Shown here: in pieces, positions 15,571 through 24,668 of the stretch
Layout of the letters: every line of letters begins with the position of its first letter
Numbering within the stretch: the stretch's first letter is position 1
Source of the DNA: Rhodopseudomonas palustris
GTDB lineage: Bacteria > Pseudomonadota > Alphaproteobacteria > Rhizobiales > Xanthobacteraceae
NCBI RefSeq assembly: GCF_003226555.1
Contig: NZ_QKQS01000001.1
Coordinates: forward strand, 1 to 64,000
Length of the DNA: 64,000 nt
Reading direction: 5' to 3'
Notes under the pieces: generated by a model
What the model saw: the letters and a program-made list of their open reading frames with translations, nothing else
What the model was told of the DNA's origin: nothing
The model's database searches: none
Program-made: the position numbers and the translations under genes

Positions 15571-15667
15571 CCCCGCCATGCCCGCGCTTGTCGCGGGCAT
15601 CCACGTCTTGAACACCATGCAAGACCAAAGACGTGGATGGCCGGGACAAGCCCGGCCACGACGCATG
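15571..15667. repeat. Dispersed palindromic repeat, type A
   Basis: Facing arms contain GCCCGCGCTTGTCGCGGGCA, CACGTCTTG, then CAAGACCAAAGACGTGGATG and GCCGGGACAAGCCCGGCCAC. The whole is a long imperfect hairpin of the type scattered between genes in Rhodopseudomonas and Bradyrhizobium. No coding potential. Confidence 0.6.
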
Positions 15668-15730
15668 GATGGGCGGGCATCAGTGGCCACAGAGACGAGC
15701 TATCAGCTCGCAGGCACGACATATCAGCTT

Positions 15731-16312
15731 GTCGTCCCCGCGCAGGCGGGGACCCATACGCCGCAGGCTCGCGATTGAAGCCCTGCGGCAGACGCCTTGC
15801 CTCACCTGCAAAGCCAGGGGCTATGGGTCCCCGCCTGCGCGGGGACGACTCGTGGTGGAGGCCGCGGCCGATCAATTGATCTGCCGGCGAGCGCAAATTT
15901 CATCGGCCGAGATTCCGGGTTCGCTCGCTATCGCGAGCGCCCCGGAATGACGTGGCGAAAGGCCGCGTGGTGTGGCTTCTGTTGCCGGCGGGGATGGGCA
16001 GCCACAGTACGACCTACCCCCTTGTCGTCCCCCGCGCAGGCGGGGACCCATACGCCGCAGCATCTCGATTGAAGTCCTGCGGCAGACGCCTTCCCTCACC
16101 GGCAAAGCCAGGGGCTTGGGTCCCCGCCTGCGCGGGGACGACTTGGGGCGGAGGCTGCGGCTGAACGATTGATCTGCCGGCGAACGCATGCTGCATCGCA
16201 TGAGATTCCGGGTTCGCGAGCGTTGCTCGCGCCCCGGAATGACGTGGGGAGAAGCCGCGCGGTGTGCCTTCTGTTGCCGGAGTAGCTGGGCAGATACAGC
16301 ACGACCTGTCAG
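15731..16312. repeat. Tandem duplication of a composite repeat (types B and C)
   Basis: Two units with a 293-bp period. Each has a 119-bp type-B element (15731-15849 and 16024-16142) with about 26-bp terminal inverted repeats starting GTCGTCCCC, then a linker containing GATCTGCCGGCGA. Next comes a 40-bp type-C hairpin (15909-15951 and 16202-16243) of the form GATTCCGGGTTCG...GCCCCGGAATGAC. The units are similar but not identical, so the duplication is not recent or has been gene-converted. No gene in this 850-bp region. Confidence 0.75.
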
Positions 16313-16366
16313 CTTTTTCCACCAATCAATCGACGAAGATACGCATGCGCGGGGAGCAGGCGATTG

Positions 16367-17272
16367 CTACCCGCTGCGAAAGGGTTGTGCGATGGCGTCG
16401 ACCAACGCCCTCAGCGTCGGTGCCATCTGCCGCTGTTGCGGGTAGCAAAGATAGAAGCCGGTGAAGGGCGCCGACCAGCGTTCGAGCAACGCGACCAAGC
16501 GTCCGTCCGCAACAGCGTCCTTGACAGTGCTTTCCTTGAGGAAGGCAATACCGATGCCGGACAATGCTGCGTCCAGCGTGAAAGAACGGCTGCTGGCGAT
16601 CAAAGGGCCGTCCACCGCCACAGAAAACCATTTGCCGTTCTCGAAAAACTCCCAAGCATATGGCGTGGTCTGCCCCGGCCACCGCCACCTTATGCAGCGA
16701 TGGGCGAGAAGATCGGCTGGCGTCTTCGGGGTGCCGTACTGCTCGAGATAGCTCGGCGACGCGACCGCAATTTGCCTGATATCTCCGCCAAGCTGCACGG
16801 CAACCATATCACGCTCGACAACCTCGCCGATGCGGATGCCGGCGTCATAGCCATTGGCGACAAGATCAACCACGGTGTCATCCACCGTCACATCAATCAC
16901 AATGCCTGGGTGAGCTCGGGTGAAAGCAGGCAAAATGGGCGCGATGAACATCTCCGCCGCGGCATGGAAACAGTGCAGTCTCACAGTGCCGATGAGACGA
17001 TTGCCGGTGCCGCGGGCATGGTCGATCGCTGAGGACAGGGTCGAGATCGCTGGTTCGACCTCCGCAAACAGCAAGCTTCCTGCCTCTGTCAGCGACACGC
17101 TGCGGGTGGTCCGGTTGAGCAACCGGGCGCCGATCCGCTCCTCCAACCCGCGGACAAGCTGACTAAGCGCGGATGGCGACACACCCAGGGTTGCCGCCGC
17201 GGCCGTGAAGCTGCGCTGTTGGGCAACAGCTATGAAGCCGCGAAGCGCGCCGAATTCGCTCGGATGGATCAT
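16367..17272 (-). CDS. LysR-family transcriptional regulator
   Basis: 301 residues. The N-terminal winged helix-turn-helix (FGALRGFIAVAQQRSFTAAA, LGVSPSALSQLVRGLEERIG) is typical of LysR. The C-terminal two-lobe effector domain includes GTVRLHCFHAAAEMFIAPIL and the VANGYDAGIRIGE segment seen in the subgroup that regulates an adjacent oxidoreductase. It is divergent from the SDR gene at 17378 with 105 bases between, the classic arrangement for a LysR regulator and its target. Effector unknown. Confidence 0.9.
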   Translation of the reverse strand: MIHPSEFGALRGFIAVAQQRSFTAAAATLGVSPSALSQLVRGLEERIGARLLNRTTRSVSLTEAGSLLFAEVEPAISTLSSAIDHARGTGNRLIGTVRLHCFHAAAEMFIAPILPAFTRAHPGIVIDVTVDDTVVDLVANGYDAGIRIGEVVERDMVAVQLGGDIRQIAVASPSYLEQYGTPKTPADLLAHRCIRWRWPGQTTPYAWEFFENGKWFSVAVDGPLIASSRSFTLDAALSGIGIAFLKESTVKDAVADGRLVALLERWSAPFTGFYLCYPQQRQMAPTLRALVDAIAQPFRSG

Positions 17273-17377
17273 GAGCCATGCTGACCACTGTTAAGCGGCT
17301 CTTACAAGCCCCGTTAGAAACTAGGCGATTATAACCTTCAGCCGGTCGTGCAATCTCCCGGTCGAAGGAGATCCACC

Positions 17378-18205
17378 ATGAAGACTTGGTTCATTACCGG
17401 TATCACCCGTGGGCTTGGAAAGGCGTTGGCCCAGGCCGCACTGGCGCGAGGCGATACCGTGATCGGAACGGTGCGCGAGGGTAGGTCCGACCTCGACGCA
17501 AGCACCGGCACGCTCCACGTTATGTCACTCGACGTTGCTGATCCGAGCGCCGCCCCGGCTGCGATCGAGGCGGCATTTCGGAAGGTCGATCACATCGATG
17601 TGCTGGTCAACAACGCCGGCTATGGCCTGCTCGGCGCCATCGAAGAGGCGAGCGATGCCGATGTTGCACGGCTGTTCGACGTCAACGTGTTCGGGCCGTT
17701 CCGGCTGATCCGGGCCATATTGCCTTATTTGCGCCGACAAGGGGCCGGCCACATCATCAACGTGACATCGATCGCGGGGCGCGCTCCGATGGCCGCGTCC
17801 GGCATGTATGCGGCGACCAAGTCGGCCATGGAAGGTCTGTCGCAAAGCCTTTCGCAGGAGGTTGCGCCGCTCGGTTTGAAGGTGACGGCAGTTGCTCCGG
17901 GCGGGTTCCGTACCGACTTCCTTTCGGATCATTCGATCCGTCGCAGCAAGGGCGCTGATGCTTACGAGGCAAGTGTCGGCGAGGCGCTCGCCCATCTGGA
18001 TGCGATGGCCGGCCGACAAATCGGTGATCCCGATCGCGCAGCAGCCGCCATTCTCACACTGGCCGACTCACCTGAGCCCCCGCTTCACCTGTTGCTCGGC
18101 AGCGACGCACTGCGCCGCGCGCGCGAGAAGCTCGACGCGGTGATCGAGGACATCGACCGCTGGGAAAATGTGACCCGCTCGACCGATTTTCCGGAGGGTT
18201 CGTGA
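17378..18205 (+). CDS. Short-chain dehydrogenase/reductase
   Basis: 275 residues, classical SDR. The nucleotide-binding TGITRGLGKAL is at the N-terminus, NNAGYG near residue 76, the catalytic Ser in NVTSIAGR and the Tyr-Lys pair in MYAATKSAMEG. The FxTG start (WFITG) and 275-residue length fit the family of oxidoreductases often induced by a divergent LysR regulator. GAAGGAG lies before the ATG. Its stop overlaps the ATG of a truncated second SDR gene (TGATG), so the operon originally continued. Substrate unknown. Confidence 0.9.
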   Translation: MKTWFITGITRGLGKALAQAALARGDTVIGTVREGRSDLDASTGTLHVMSLDVADPSAAPAAIEAAFRKVDHIDVLVNNAGYGLLGAIEEASDADVARLFDVNVFGPFRLIRAILPYLRRQGAGHIINVTSIAGRAPMAASGMYAATKSAMEGLSQSLSQEVAPLGLKVTAVAPGGFRTDFLSDHSIRRSKGADAYEASVGEALAHLDAMAGRQIGDPDRAAAAILTLADSPEPPLHLLLGSDALRRAREKLDAVIEDIDRWENVTRSTDFPEGS

Positions 18206-18292
18206 TGAACGCTATGCCAGAAAGCGGGAGCCTGGCTGGCAAGGTCGCGATCGTCACAGGGGCGGCACGCGGAATCGGTCGCGCAGCGGCGT
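18205..18292 (+). pseudogene. N-terminal fragment of an SDR gene cut off by a dispersed repeat
   Basis: The frame starts at the TGATG overlap and encodes MNAMPESGSLAGKVAIVTGA then ARGIGRA, an unmistakable Rossmann-fold beginning of a short-chain dehydrogenase. After about 28 codons homology stops. The DNA becomes type-B repeat sequence (CCGCGCAGGCGGG...GGGGCGGAGGCTGCGGCTGAAC), which matches the composite repeat linker near 16145. The rest of the gene is absent here, so an insertion-deletion event at a repeat truncated it. Confidence 0.75.
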
Positions 18293-18350
18293 CTCCGCGC
18301 AGGCGGGAACGACTCGGGGCGGAGGCTGCGGCTGAACAATCGATCTGCCT
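18293..18350. repeat. Partial type-B repeat at the truncation point
   Basis: The sequence from the GCGCAGGCGGG hairpin arm through GGGGCGGAGGCTGCGGCTGAAC to ATCGATCTGCC corresponds to the inner end and linker of the composite repeat at 16130-16180. It joins the broken SDR gene on the left and the 3' end of another SDR gene on the right. Confidence 0.6.
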
Positions 18351-18367
18351 CTCCGGGTGCCCCGCCC

Positions 18368-19072
18368 TCACACCGCCCGCGTCAGGCCGCCGTCGACGCG
18401 GATGTTCTGCCCGGTGATGTAGGCGGCGCCGTCGGAGGCGAGGAAGGCGATGGTGGCGGCGATTTCGGCGCTGGTGCCGTAGCGCTGCATCGGCACGGAG
18501 TCGCGGCGCTGGTCGGTGGCCGGCAGGCTGTCGATCCAGCCGGGCAGCACGTTGTTCATCCGGACGTTGTCGGCGGCGTATTGGTCGGCGAAGATCTTGG
18601 TGTAGGCGGCGAGCCCGGCCCGCGCCACCGCCGAGGTCGGAAACATCGCGCTCGGCTCGAACGCCCAGGCGGTCGAGATGTTGATGATGGCACCGGCCTT
18701 CTGCTGCAGCATGATCGGCGCCACCAGCCGGGTGGCGCGGACGACGTTGAGGAAATAGACGTCGAGCCCCTGATGCCACTGCTCGTCGGTGATCTCGAGG
18801 ATCGGCGCGCGCGGCCCATGGCCGGCGCTGTTGACCAGCACGTCGATGCGGCCCCATTGCGCCATCGCCTGATCGACCAGCCGCTTCAGATCGTCGTTCG
18901 ACTGGTTCGACCCGGTGACGCCGAGGCCGCCGAGCTCACGCGCCAGCGCTTCGCCCTTGCCGGACGACGACAGCACCGCGACGCGAAAGCCGTCCGCGGC
19001 CAGCCGGCGCACCGCCGCGGCGCCCATGCCGCTGCCGCCCGCGGTGATCAGGGCCACTTTGTCGACTGCCAT
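18368..19072 (-). CDS. Atypical SDR-family protein lacking the catalytic Tyr-Lys pair
   Basis: 234 residues. It has the Rossmann GxxxGxG loop (ITAGGSGMGAAA), NSAGHG, and the INISTAWAF serine region. Where YxxxK should stand it reads SAVARAGLAAYTK, so Tyr is replaced by Ser and Lys by Arg. The substrate-side LPGWID and the C-terminal ITGQNIRVDGGLTRAV are normal. It may bind NAD(P) without ordinary dehydrogenase chemistry, or use other residues. The ATG follows GGAGGC; upstream in-frame codons are ignored. It is convergent with the truncated SDR. Confidence 0.8.
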   Translation of the reverse strand: MAVDKVALITAGGSGMGAAAVRRLAADGFRVAVLSSSGKGEALARELGGLGVTGSNQSNDDLKRLVDQAMAQWGRIDVLVNSAGHGPRAPILEITDEQWHQGLDVYFLNVVRATRLVAPIMLQQKAGAIINISTAWAFEPSAMFPTSAVARAGLAAYTKIFADQYAADNVRMNNVLPGWIDSLPATDQRRDSVPMQRYGTSAEIAATIAFLASDGAAYITGQNIRVDGGLTRAV

Positions 19073-19171
19073 GCTTGCCTCCGTCTGCTGCTCCAGCGGG
19101 CCGGCACTTGGCCTGCCCCGCGCGTGATAGCAGCAATGGCGGGCCGCGCGAACGGCGGCGCGGCGCAGAGC

Positions 19172-19213
19172 GAGATTCCGGGTTCGCTTGCTGCGCAAGC
19201 GCCGCGGAATGAC
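19172..19213. repeat. Type-C hairpin repeat
   Basis: GAGATTCCGGGTTCGCTTGC and its facing arm ending GCGGAATGAC form a 40-bp hairpin of the same family as those at 15909, 16202, 21189, 21261 and 33935-34107. Intergenic, no gene. Confidence 0.7.
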
Positions 19214-19235
19214 TCGGGAGGAGAGGCCTGAGCGC

Positions 19236-19403
19236 TCAGCCCTTCTTGCTGCGCACCGGCACCGGTTGCGGGACGAGCTCGGTGAGCGCCGAGACGGTGT
19301 TGCGGAGGCGGTTGATGCGGCGGCTGTAATTCAGCATCAGCCCGGCGAGGAACGCGCTGCAGATCAGCGTGAACACTGCGAACGCTACGACATCGTCACC
19401 CAT
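19236..19403 (-). CDS. Small single-span membrane protein
   Basis: 55 residues: MGDDVVAFAVFTLICSAFLA starts one transmembrane helix (about residues 5-27). It is followed by NYSRRINRLRNTVSAL, a short coiled region, and a basic tail ending VRSKKG. GAGAGGAAC precedes the ATG. The frame is open further upstream, but those codons are low-quality. No family recognised; likely an inner-membrane micro-protein. Confidence 0.65.
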   Translation of the reverse strand: MGDDVVAFAVFTLICSAFLAGLMLNYSRRINRLRNTVSALTELVPQPVPVRSKKG

Positions 19404-19599
19404 GGTCGTTCCTCTCTTCGATTGGCGCGCGGCCCGCGTGGGACCGCCGGCTGCGTCGCTGTGCGAACGATACACGATGCTAGGCGCCGGAGTGATAATC
19501 ATGAATGACCGGGAACAACCGGTCGCCGCCGCGAAGCCTGCCGTCGTGCGCGATGGCTAATCCTTGCTTAAGCCCGCGCCTTCTGCAGTGCAGCACGAT

Positions 19600-19794
19600 T
19601 CAGTCGTGATAGAAAGGCGCGTGCGGCTCGGTGAGCGAATGGTCCCACGGCGTGGCGCGGTGGGTCTCGCGGCCGCAATCCGGGCATCTGTATTCGCGGA
19701 CCTGATAGCCCTGCACCAGCGGCCGATTGCCGGTGAGCTCCAAGGGGACGTTGCAGGTCGGGCAATGCGGGGTGGTCGTGGTCATGCGCGCCAT
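19600..19794 (-). CDS. Small zinc-ribbon protein
   Basis: 64 residues with CPTCN near residue 11 and CPDCG near 37, making a four-cysteine zinc ribbon. The end carries two His (HSLTEPHAPFYHD). ATG at 19794 or 19785 (MTTTTPHC) could start it. Similar mini-ribbons are common in Bradyrhizobiaceae and lack a known role. Confidence 0.7.
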   Translation of the reverse strand: MARMTTTTPHCPTCNVPLELTGNRPLVQGYQVREYRCPDCGRETHRATPWDHSLTEPHAPFYHD

Positions 19795-20021
19795 CCGAAT
19801 CAGGACAATTCCTAGTCCGCACGATTTCGGGTTCCATCGCCACCGGCTTGTGGGTTCCGTGGATTCGGCAAGGCTGCGCTACGGCGTCGCAGCCGAAAGT
19901 CGGGGGGCGCCGGCGTGCGGCGGCGCACGGCGCGGCCCGCCTGCCCTTCAACCCTTCCTTAACGACGCGCCGCTATCGTTAACGCAACGTTTATCGGCGC
20001 AAGGCGCGCCCGGGCCGTGCC

Positions 20022-20567
20022 ATGTATCGGATCGACTTCAACAAGCTGCGCTTCCTGATCTGCGACGACAATCCGCACATGCGGCGCATCCTGCGCACGC
20101 TGCTGCATTCGTTCGGCACCCGCGAAGTCTATGAAGCCGAGGACGGCGCCACTGCGCTCGAAATGTACAGCCACTATTCGCCCGACATCCTGATCACCGA
20201 TTGGGAGATGCCGATCTTCGACGGGCTGGAGCTGGCGCAGATGATCCGGCAGCCGGAAGCCAAGGGCAATCCCTACGCGCCGATCATCATGCTGACCGCG
20301 CATTCGGAAAAGCGCCGCGTCACGCTGGCGCGCGACGCCGGCGTCACCGAATTCCTCGCCAAGCCGATCTCGTCGAAGGGGCTGTATCAGCGCATCCTCA
20401 ACGTGGTGGCGAGCCCGCGCCCGTTCATCCGCACCCGCAATTACTTCGGCCCCGATCGCCGCCGCAACACCACCGCCGGCTATATCGGCCCGGAGCGGCG
20501 CCACGGCGGCGAAGCCGACATCATCCAGCAGCCGTCGCTGCTCGACAAAGCCCGGGTCAACACCTAG
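20022..20567 (+). CDS. CheY-like response regulator
   Basis: 181 residues. Receiver domain at 8-130: acidic pair Asp15-Asp16 (ICDDN), phosphoacceptor Asp60 (LITDWEMP), Thr92 (MLTAHS) and Lys114 (LAKPIS). The remaining 50 residues (RNYFGPDRRRNTTAGYIGPERR) are basic with a duplicated GPxRR motif and no output domain. The Hpt-domain gene follows 16 bases later, so the pair forms a phosphorelay module. The same receiver with this tail next to an Hpt gene is a recurrent arrangement in this bacterial group (from memory). Confidence 0.9.
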   Translation: MYRIDFNKLRFLICDDNPHMRRILRTLLHSFGTREVYEAEDGATALEMYSHYSPDILITDWEMPIFDGLELAQMIRQPEAKGNPYAPIIMLTAHSEKRRVTLARDAGVTEFLAKPISSKGLYQRILNVVASPRPFIRTRNYFGPDRRRNTTAGYIGPERRHGGEADIIQQPSLLDKARVNT

Positions 20568-20583
20568 CAGGCGTCCGAGAGCC

Positions 20584-21174
20584 ATGAGCAAGCCACGCCC
20601 CGGCGACCTTCAGGTCGCGACCTTCCCGACCCATCAGGTGATCACCCAGGCCAATCCGCTGCGCCGCGTGATGCGGCGGCTGGCCGAGGACGCCCCGACC
20701 GAGCCGGCCGACGATCCGGTGGCGCGCGCCGAAGCGGCGCTGGCCTCGCTGTCCGGCGAGTTCGGCGACTGGATGGCGGAGGAATGCCAGCGGCTCGCCG
20801 CCGCCCACGCCGATCTGCTGCGCGACGGCGTCAGCAAGGACAATCGCGCCGCGCTGTTCCGCGCCGCCCACGACATCAAGGGCGATGCGTCGACCTTCGG
20901 CTTCCCGGCCGCGGCCGCGACCGCCGCCAGCCTGTGCCGGATCATCGAGCACGCGCCCGATCTCGCCAAGGTGCCGGCCGAACTGATCGCCAACCACGTC
21001 GCCGCGATCCAGGCGATCGTGCGCGAAGGCGCCGGCGGCCAGAAATCCGAAGTGCAGCGCGCGCTGAACCGCAAGCTGCGCGGCGTCGCCGACGACTACC
21101 TCGCCGCCGTCAACCGCGACCGCCCCGAGCATCTGGAAGCCATCCTGGCGCCGAGCTTGGTGCCGGAGGAGTAG
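20584..21174 (+). CDS. Hpt-domain phosphotransfer protein
   Basis: 196 residues, mostly helical. The segment FRAAHDIKGDASTFGFP carries the phosphorylatable His96 with the HxxKG signature of histidine phosphotransfer domains. Helices before and after it complete a four-helix bundle at about 55-150. It has no kinase or receiver domain. Directly downstream of the CheY-like gene, same direction, so it probably passes phosphate to or from that receiver. The cognate histidine kinase is not in the window. Confidence 0.88.
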   Translation: MSKPRPGDLQVATFPTHQVITQANPLRRVMRRLAEDAPTEPADDPVARAEAALASLSGEFGDWMAEECQRLAAAHADLLRDGVSKDNRAALFRAAHDIKGDASTFGFPAAAATAASLCRIIEHAPDLAKVPAELIANHVAAIQAIVREGAGGQKSEVQRALNRKLRGVADDYLAAVNRDRPEHLEAILAPSLVPEE

Positions 21175-21188
21175 GTCGCTACGCGCTT

Positions 21189-21302
21189 GTCATTCCGGGG
21201 CGCCGCGCAGCGGCGAACCCGGAATCCAGAGGTTGTGATAACGCCGCGCGCTCAACAGCGGAGATTCCGGGTTCGCTTGCTGCGCAAGCGCCCCGGAATG
21301 AC
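21189..21302. repeat. Two type-C hairpins in opposite orientation
   Basis: The first (21189-21226) begins GTCATTCCGGGGCG and ends GAACCCGGAATC; the second (21261-21302) begins GATTCCGGGTTCGC and ends GCCCCGGAATGAC. They sit between the convergent Hpt and DUF2336 genes, where they may act as transcription terminators or RNA-stability hairpins. Confidence 0.7.
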
Positions 21303-21326
21303 TTTTGGTTGGCTTGCAGGGCTGTG

Positions 21327-22496
21327 CTACGCCGCGACCGGTGCGGCGTACCAGGCTTGTTGTTCCGCGATCACTTCGTCGCGCAGTGCGGCGGCTTCTT
21401 CGCGGGCGAATTCGGTGGCGAAGCGGCGCAGCAGGATCAAGAGCGAGCCGGCGGCGTCGGGATCGGTCTCGCACTGCGTCAGCACCCGCTCGACCATGCG
21501 GCGACGCAGCCGCGCGGCGCCGGACTCATTGGCGACAAAGCCGATCTCACGCTCGGCGGCGAGCGCGGCGCGGAACGCTGGGAACACGGTTTCGGGCAGG
21601 CCGGCACGGCCGAGCAGCGCGTTGAGCGCGGTGCGGCCGCCGTCGGCGAGCAACGCCGCGACACGGGCCGGCGCGGTGCCGGAGAGTTCGGCGAGCGCGT
21701 GCTCGACCAGCGGCAGATTGCCGGACAGCAGCGCGCGCAGGATCAGCCCGGCGGTCAGCGTGCGAGTCTCGCGCAGATGCCGCATCAAGCCGGCCATATC
21801 GGCGCCGCGAGCGCTGGCCGCGATCACGATCGTGGAGCGATCCATCGCCTCGCCGGTCGCGCGCGCGGCGCGGTCGGCGCTGAGCCAGCCGCGCGCCACG
21901 ACGAAGTGCTGCAAGGTGTCGGACAGCTTCGCCACCAGCGCCAGCCGGATCGCCGCCGGCAGGTCCGGCAGCGCCAGCATCGACTCGCGAATCGCCGCGA
22001 GATGGCCGTGGCGCTCGACGATGCGGTCCCATGAGAACGGCGCCAGCTCGGCGTGCGGATTTTCGATCAGCTCCAGCGCCGCAGCCGGCGAGCCGACCTC
22101 GGCGATCGCCGCACTCACCGCCGGGGGCAGCTGGAAGCGCCGCGCCACCGCGCATTGCACCGCGTTGTCGCCGGTGGCGACGATGTCGACCAGATCGGCG
22201 TCAAGTAACAGCGGCGAGAATTCCAGAACCGGCAGCGCAACCGATGCCTGATCATTGGCGAGCGCGCGCACGATCGTCGGCGGCGCATCGGGCGTCGAGG
22301 CAAAGACTTCGGCGATCGCCTGGCGCACCTGCGCCGCGGGATCGTCCAGCATCAACAGCAGCGCGCCTTCGGCGGCGATGCGGTCGTCGATCGAGAGATC
22401 CGAGATCAACCAGGCGCGGGCCAGAGCGCGAGTGGCTTCGGCGCGTTCGCCGGCCGGGGCGTGACCAATCCAACTGATGAACTGCCGAACAATCAT
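21327..22496 (-). CDS. DUF2336-family protein
   Basis: 389 residues, almost entirely helical, Ala/Leu-rich, with HEAT-like helical pairs such as RIAAEGALLLMLDDPAAQVRQ then ALANDQASVALPVL. Family DUF2336 (PF10098) is restricted to alphaproteobacteria and has no established activity. No transmembrane helix. ATG 22496 follows GGAAG. A GTG or ATG ten codons upstream would also be in frame. It ends next to paired repeats, convergent with the phosphorelay genes. Confidence 0.8.
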   Translation of the reverse strand: MIVRQFISWIGHAPAGERAEATRALARAWLISDLSIDDRIAAEGALLLMLDDPAAQVRQAIAEVFASTPDAPPTIVRALANDQASVALPVLEFSPLLLDADLVDIVATGDNAVQCAVARRFQLPPAVSAAIAEVGSPAAALELIENPHAELAPFSWDRIVERHGHLAAIRESMLALPDLPAAIRLALVAKLSDTLQHFVVARGWLSADRAARATGEAMDRSTIVIAASARGADMAGLMRHLRETRTLTAGLILRALLSGNLPLVEHALAELSGTAPARVAALLADGGRTALNALLGRAGLPETVFPAFRAALAAEREIGFVANESGAARLRRRMVERVLTQCETDPDAAGSLLILLRRFATEFAREEAAALRDEVIAEQQAWYAAPVAA

Positions 22497-22728
22497 GACA
22501 CTTCCGGCCGACGCGACTTCACTCAACGCCTTCTCGGCGCCTCACAGCAACAATCGATAAACCATGCCTCTTAACAAAGGGTTCACCATAACCGGCTGCG
22601 AACGTTGACGTTTCGTTAATGACGCGAGGCGCGGCCCGAGCCTCTTCGGTGACTTAACCTCGCACGAACCAGCGCTTGCTAACAGCACAGCAGCGGACGT
22701 TGCAGCCGCGCCACCTCGGAGGATCGCC

Positions 22729-24351
22729 TTGCCCGACATCGCCCGAACGCCGCGCCGCCGCGCGCTGGCCGCCGCCCTGCTGTTTCTCGGCTTGGGCTAC
22801 ACGGCCGCAACCGCGGCTGAGGCCACTTCCGATCCGGTGCTGGTGACGACCACACTCGGCACGGTGCGCGGCGTGGTCCATGACGGCGTGCGGGAATTCA
22901 AGGGCATCCCCTACGCCAAACCGCCGGTCGGCGAACTACGCTTCGCGATGCCGCAGCCGGCGACGCCGTGGCAGGGCACGCGCGACGCCACTACCTACGG
23001 CAGTGCCTGTCCGCAGCCGAAGCGCTACGGCATTCCGGAATCAAGTAACAACGAGGACTGCCTGGTTCTCAACGTCACCGCACCGGCGAGCGAGCCCGCG
23101 CGCAAGCGCGCGGTGATCGTCTGGATCCACGGCGGCGCCTTCGTCGGCGGCTCCAGCGCGCTGTATCCGCTCGACCATCTGGCGCGGCAGGGCGACGTGG
23201 TGATGGTGTCGATGAACTACCGGCTCGGCGTGTTCGGCTTCACCGCGCATCCGGCGTTCGACGCCGATCACAACGGCGGCTACGGCCTCGAGGATCAGCG
23301 GCTGGCGCTGCGCTGGGTGAAGCAGAACATCGCCGCGTTCGGCGGCGATCCGGAGAACATCACGCTGGCCGGTGAATCCGCCGGTGCCGCCAGCGTCTGC
23401 ATGCACATCCTGGCGCCGGACGAGACCGCGGGCCTGTTCGCCAAGGCAATCGTGCAGAGCGCCGGCTGCGTCACGCCGCTGCCGAGCGTCGCCGACGGCA
23501 ACAAAGTCGGCGAGAAAGTCGCCGCGCAAGCGGGCTGCAGCGACGACGCCACCGCGCTGTCCTGTCTGCGCGACAAGAGTGTGGACGAACTGCTCGATGC
23601 CGGCACCAAGGTGGCCGGCTCCAGCATCGTCACCTTCCTGCCGGTGATCGGCGCCAAGACGGTGCCGCTGCCGGGCGCCGAGGCGCTGCCGGCCGGCAAA
23701 TTCGTCAAGGTGCCGATGATCAACGGCGGCACCCGCGACGAGCTTCGGCTCTACGTCGCCTACGCGGTGCAGGCCGGCGACACCATCAATGCGGACAACT
23801 ACGCCGACCAGCTGAAGGCGGTGTACGGCGAGCACACCGACAAGGTGCTGGCCCAGTACCCGGCGGCGAACTACACGTCGGCGCCGAGCGCGCTCGGCAC
23901 GGTGTGGTCGGATTTCCGCGCCGACGTCGGCATCAACAACTGCATCTATCTGCAGACCGCCAAGCTGCTGCGCAAATCGGTGCCGGTGTACGCGTTCGTG
24001 TTCGGCGACCGCGACGCGCCGCCGGTCACCGCCGATCCCGGCTTCGAGATGGGCGCGGTGCACTCCTCCGAGCTGCCGTATCTGTTCCCGCATTACGACA
24101 ACACCCAGGCGCTCGCCGGCCCCGACCTGAAGCCGGCCTCGCAGGCGCTCGCCGACCAGATGGTGGCGTACTGGACCAGCTTCGCCAAAACAGGCAAGCC
24201 GGCCGCGCACGGCGCCCCGGCGTGGCCGCAGTTCACCGGCGACACCCAGGTGCTCAATCTCACGCCCGGCCAGCTCGGCCCGTTCGACGCCGCCGCGCAG
24301 CATCACTGCGCATTCTGGAAGACGCTGTATCCGACCATCCTGACGGAGTGA
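22729..24351 (+). CDS. Secreted type-B carboxylesterase
   Basis: 540 residues with a TTG start, supported by GGAGGATCG six bases upstream. The signal peptide covers about residues 12-30 ([20 protein letters not shown]). The alpha/beta-hydrolase core carries the family signature [13 protein letters not shown], and the nucleophile elbow GESAGA (Ser217), with Glu338 (RDELRLY) and His445 ([11 protein letters not shown]) completing the triad. It hydrolyses carboxylic esters in the periplasm or outside the cell; substrate range cannot be read. Not obviously linked to the ABC operon, which starts 300 bases on. Confidence 0.9.
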   Translation: MPDIARTPRRRALAAALLFLGLGYTAATAAEATSDPVLVTTTLGTVRGVVHDGVREFKGIPYAKPPVGELRFAMPQPATPWQGTRDATTYGSACPQPKRYGIPESSNNEDCLVLNVTAPASEPARKRAVIVWIHGGAFVGGSSALYPLDHLARQGDVVMVSMNYRLGVFGFTAHPAFDADHNGGYGLEDQRLALRWVKQNIAAFGGDPENITLAGESAGAASVCMHILAPDETAGLFAKAIVQSAGCVTPLPSVADGNKVGEKVAAQAGCSDDATALSCLRDKSVDELLDAGTKVAGSSIVTFLPVIGAKTVPLPGAEALPAGKFVKVPMINGGTRDELRLYVAYAVQAGDTINADNYADQLKAVYGEHTDKVLAQYPAANYTSAPSALGTVWSDFRADVGINNCIYLQTAKLLRKSVPVYAFVFGDRDAPPVTADPGFEMGAVHSSELPYLFPHYDNTQALAGPDLKPASQALADQMVAYWTSFAKTGKPAAHGAPAWPQFTGDTQVLNLTPGQLGPFDAAAQHHCAFWKTLYPTILTE

Positions 24352-24573
24352 GGCGCGGCGCTCGGCGCCCGTCCTTTCCCATTCGGCACGGCACCAAGGC
24401 CCCTCCGCACCAGCGGAACGGGCCGCCGTCGATCGCCAACGCTCTCAAAGTTGTTAGTTCGCGGCTCGGACCGATGCGGCGCATCGCCGCGCGGCGCGAT
24501 GGCGGGCGCCCATAAACGCGACAATGTATGATTACAAATTAATCGCCGGCCGTAACCGGTTGGATATGCATTT

Positions 24574-24594
24574 TTGCACATTGCGTTGCACAAT
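24574..24594. promoter_or_regulatory. LysR-type box (T-N11-A) ahead of the ABC-nitrilase operon
   Basis: ATTG-N7-CAAT at 24580-24594 has the T-N11-A spacing of LysR-regulator binding sites. TTGCACA also occurs twice as a direct repeat 12 bases apart (24574 and 24586). It lies about 75 bases before the probable GTG start of the permease gene in an AT-rich stretch. The regulator at 29124, encoded at the end of the same cluster, is the obvious candidate to bind. Confidence 0.45.
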
Positions 24595-24668
24595 TCGTCC
24601 TTTTCAGTCCGCTCCGCTCGGCGATGATGGGCGCACCAACACATCCGCCTCACGATCCGGAGATAGTT

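Noticed and set aside
15571-16312. A possible CRISPR array in the repeat-dense region
   Set aside because: The repeats are long palindromic units with a 293-bp period and no short unique spacers, and no cas gene is near.
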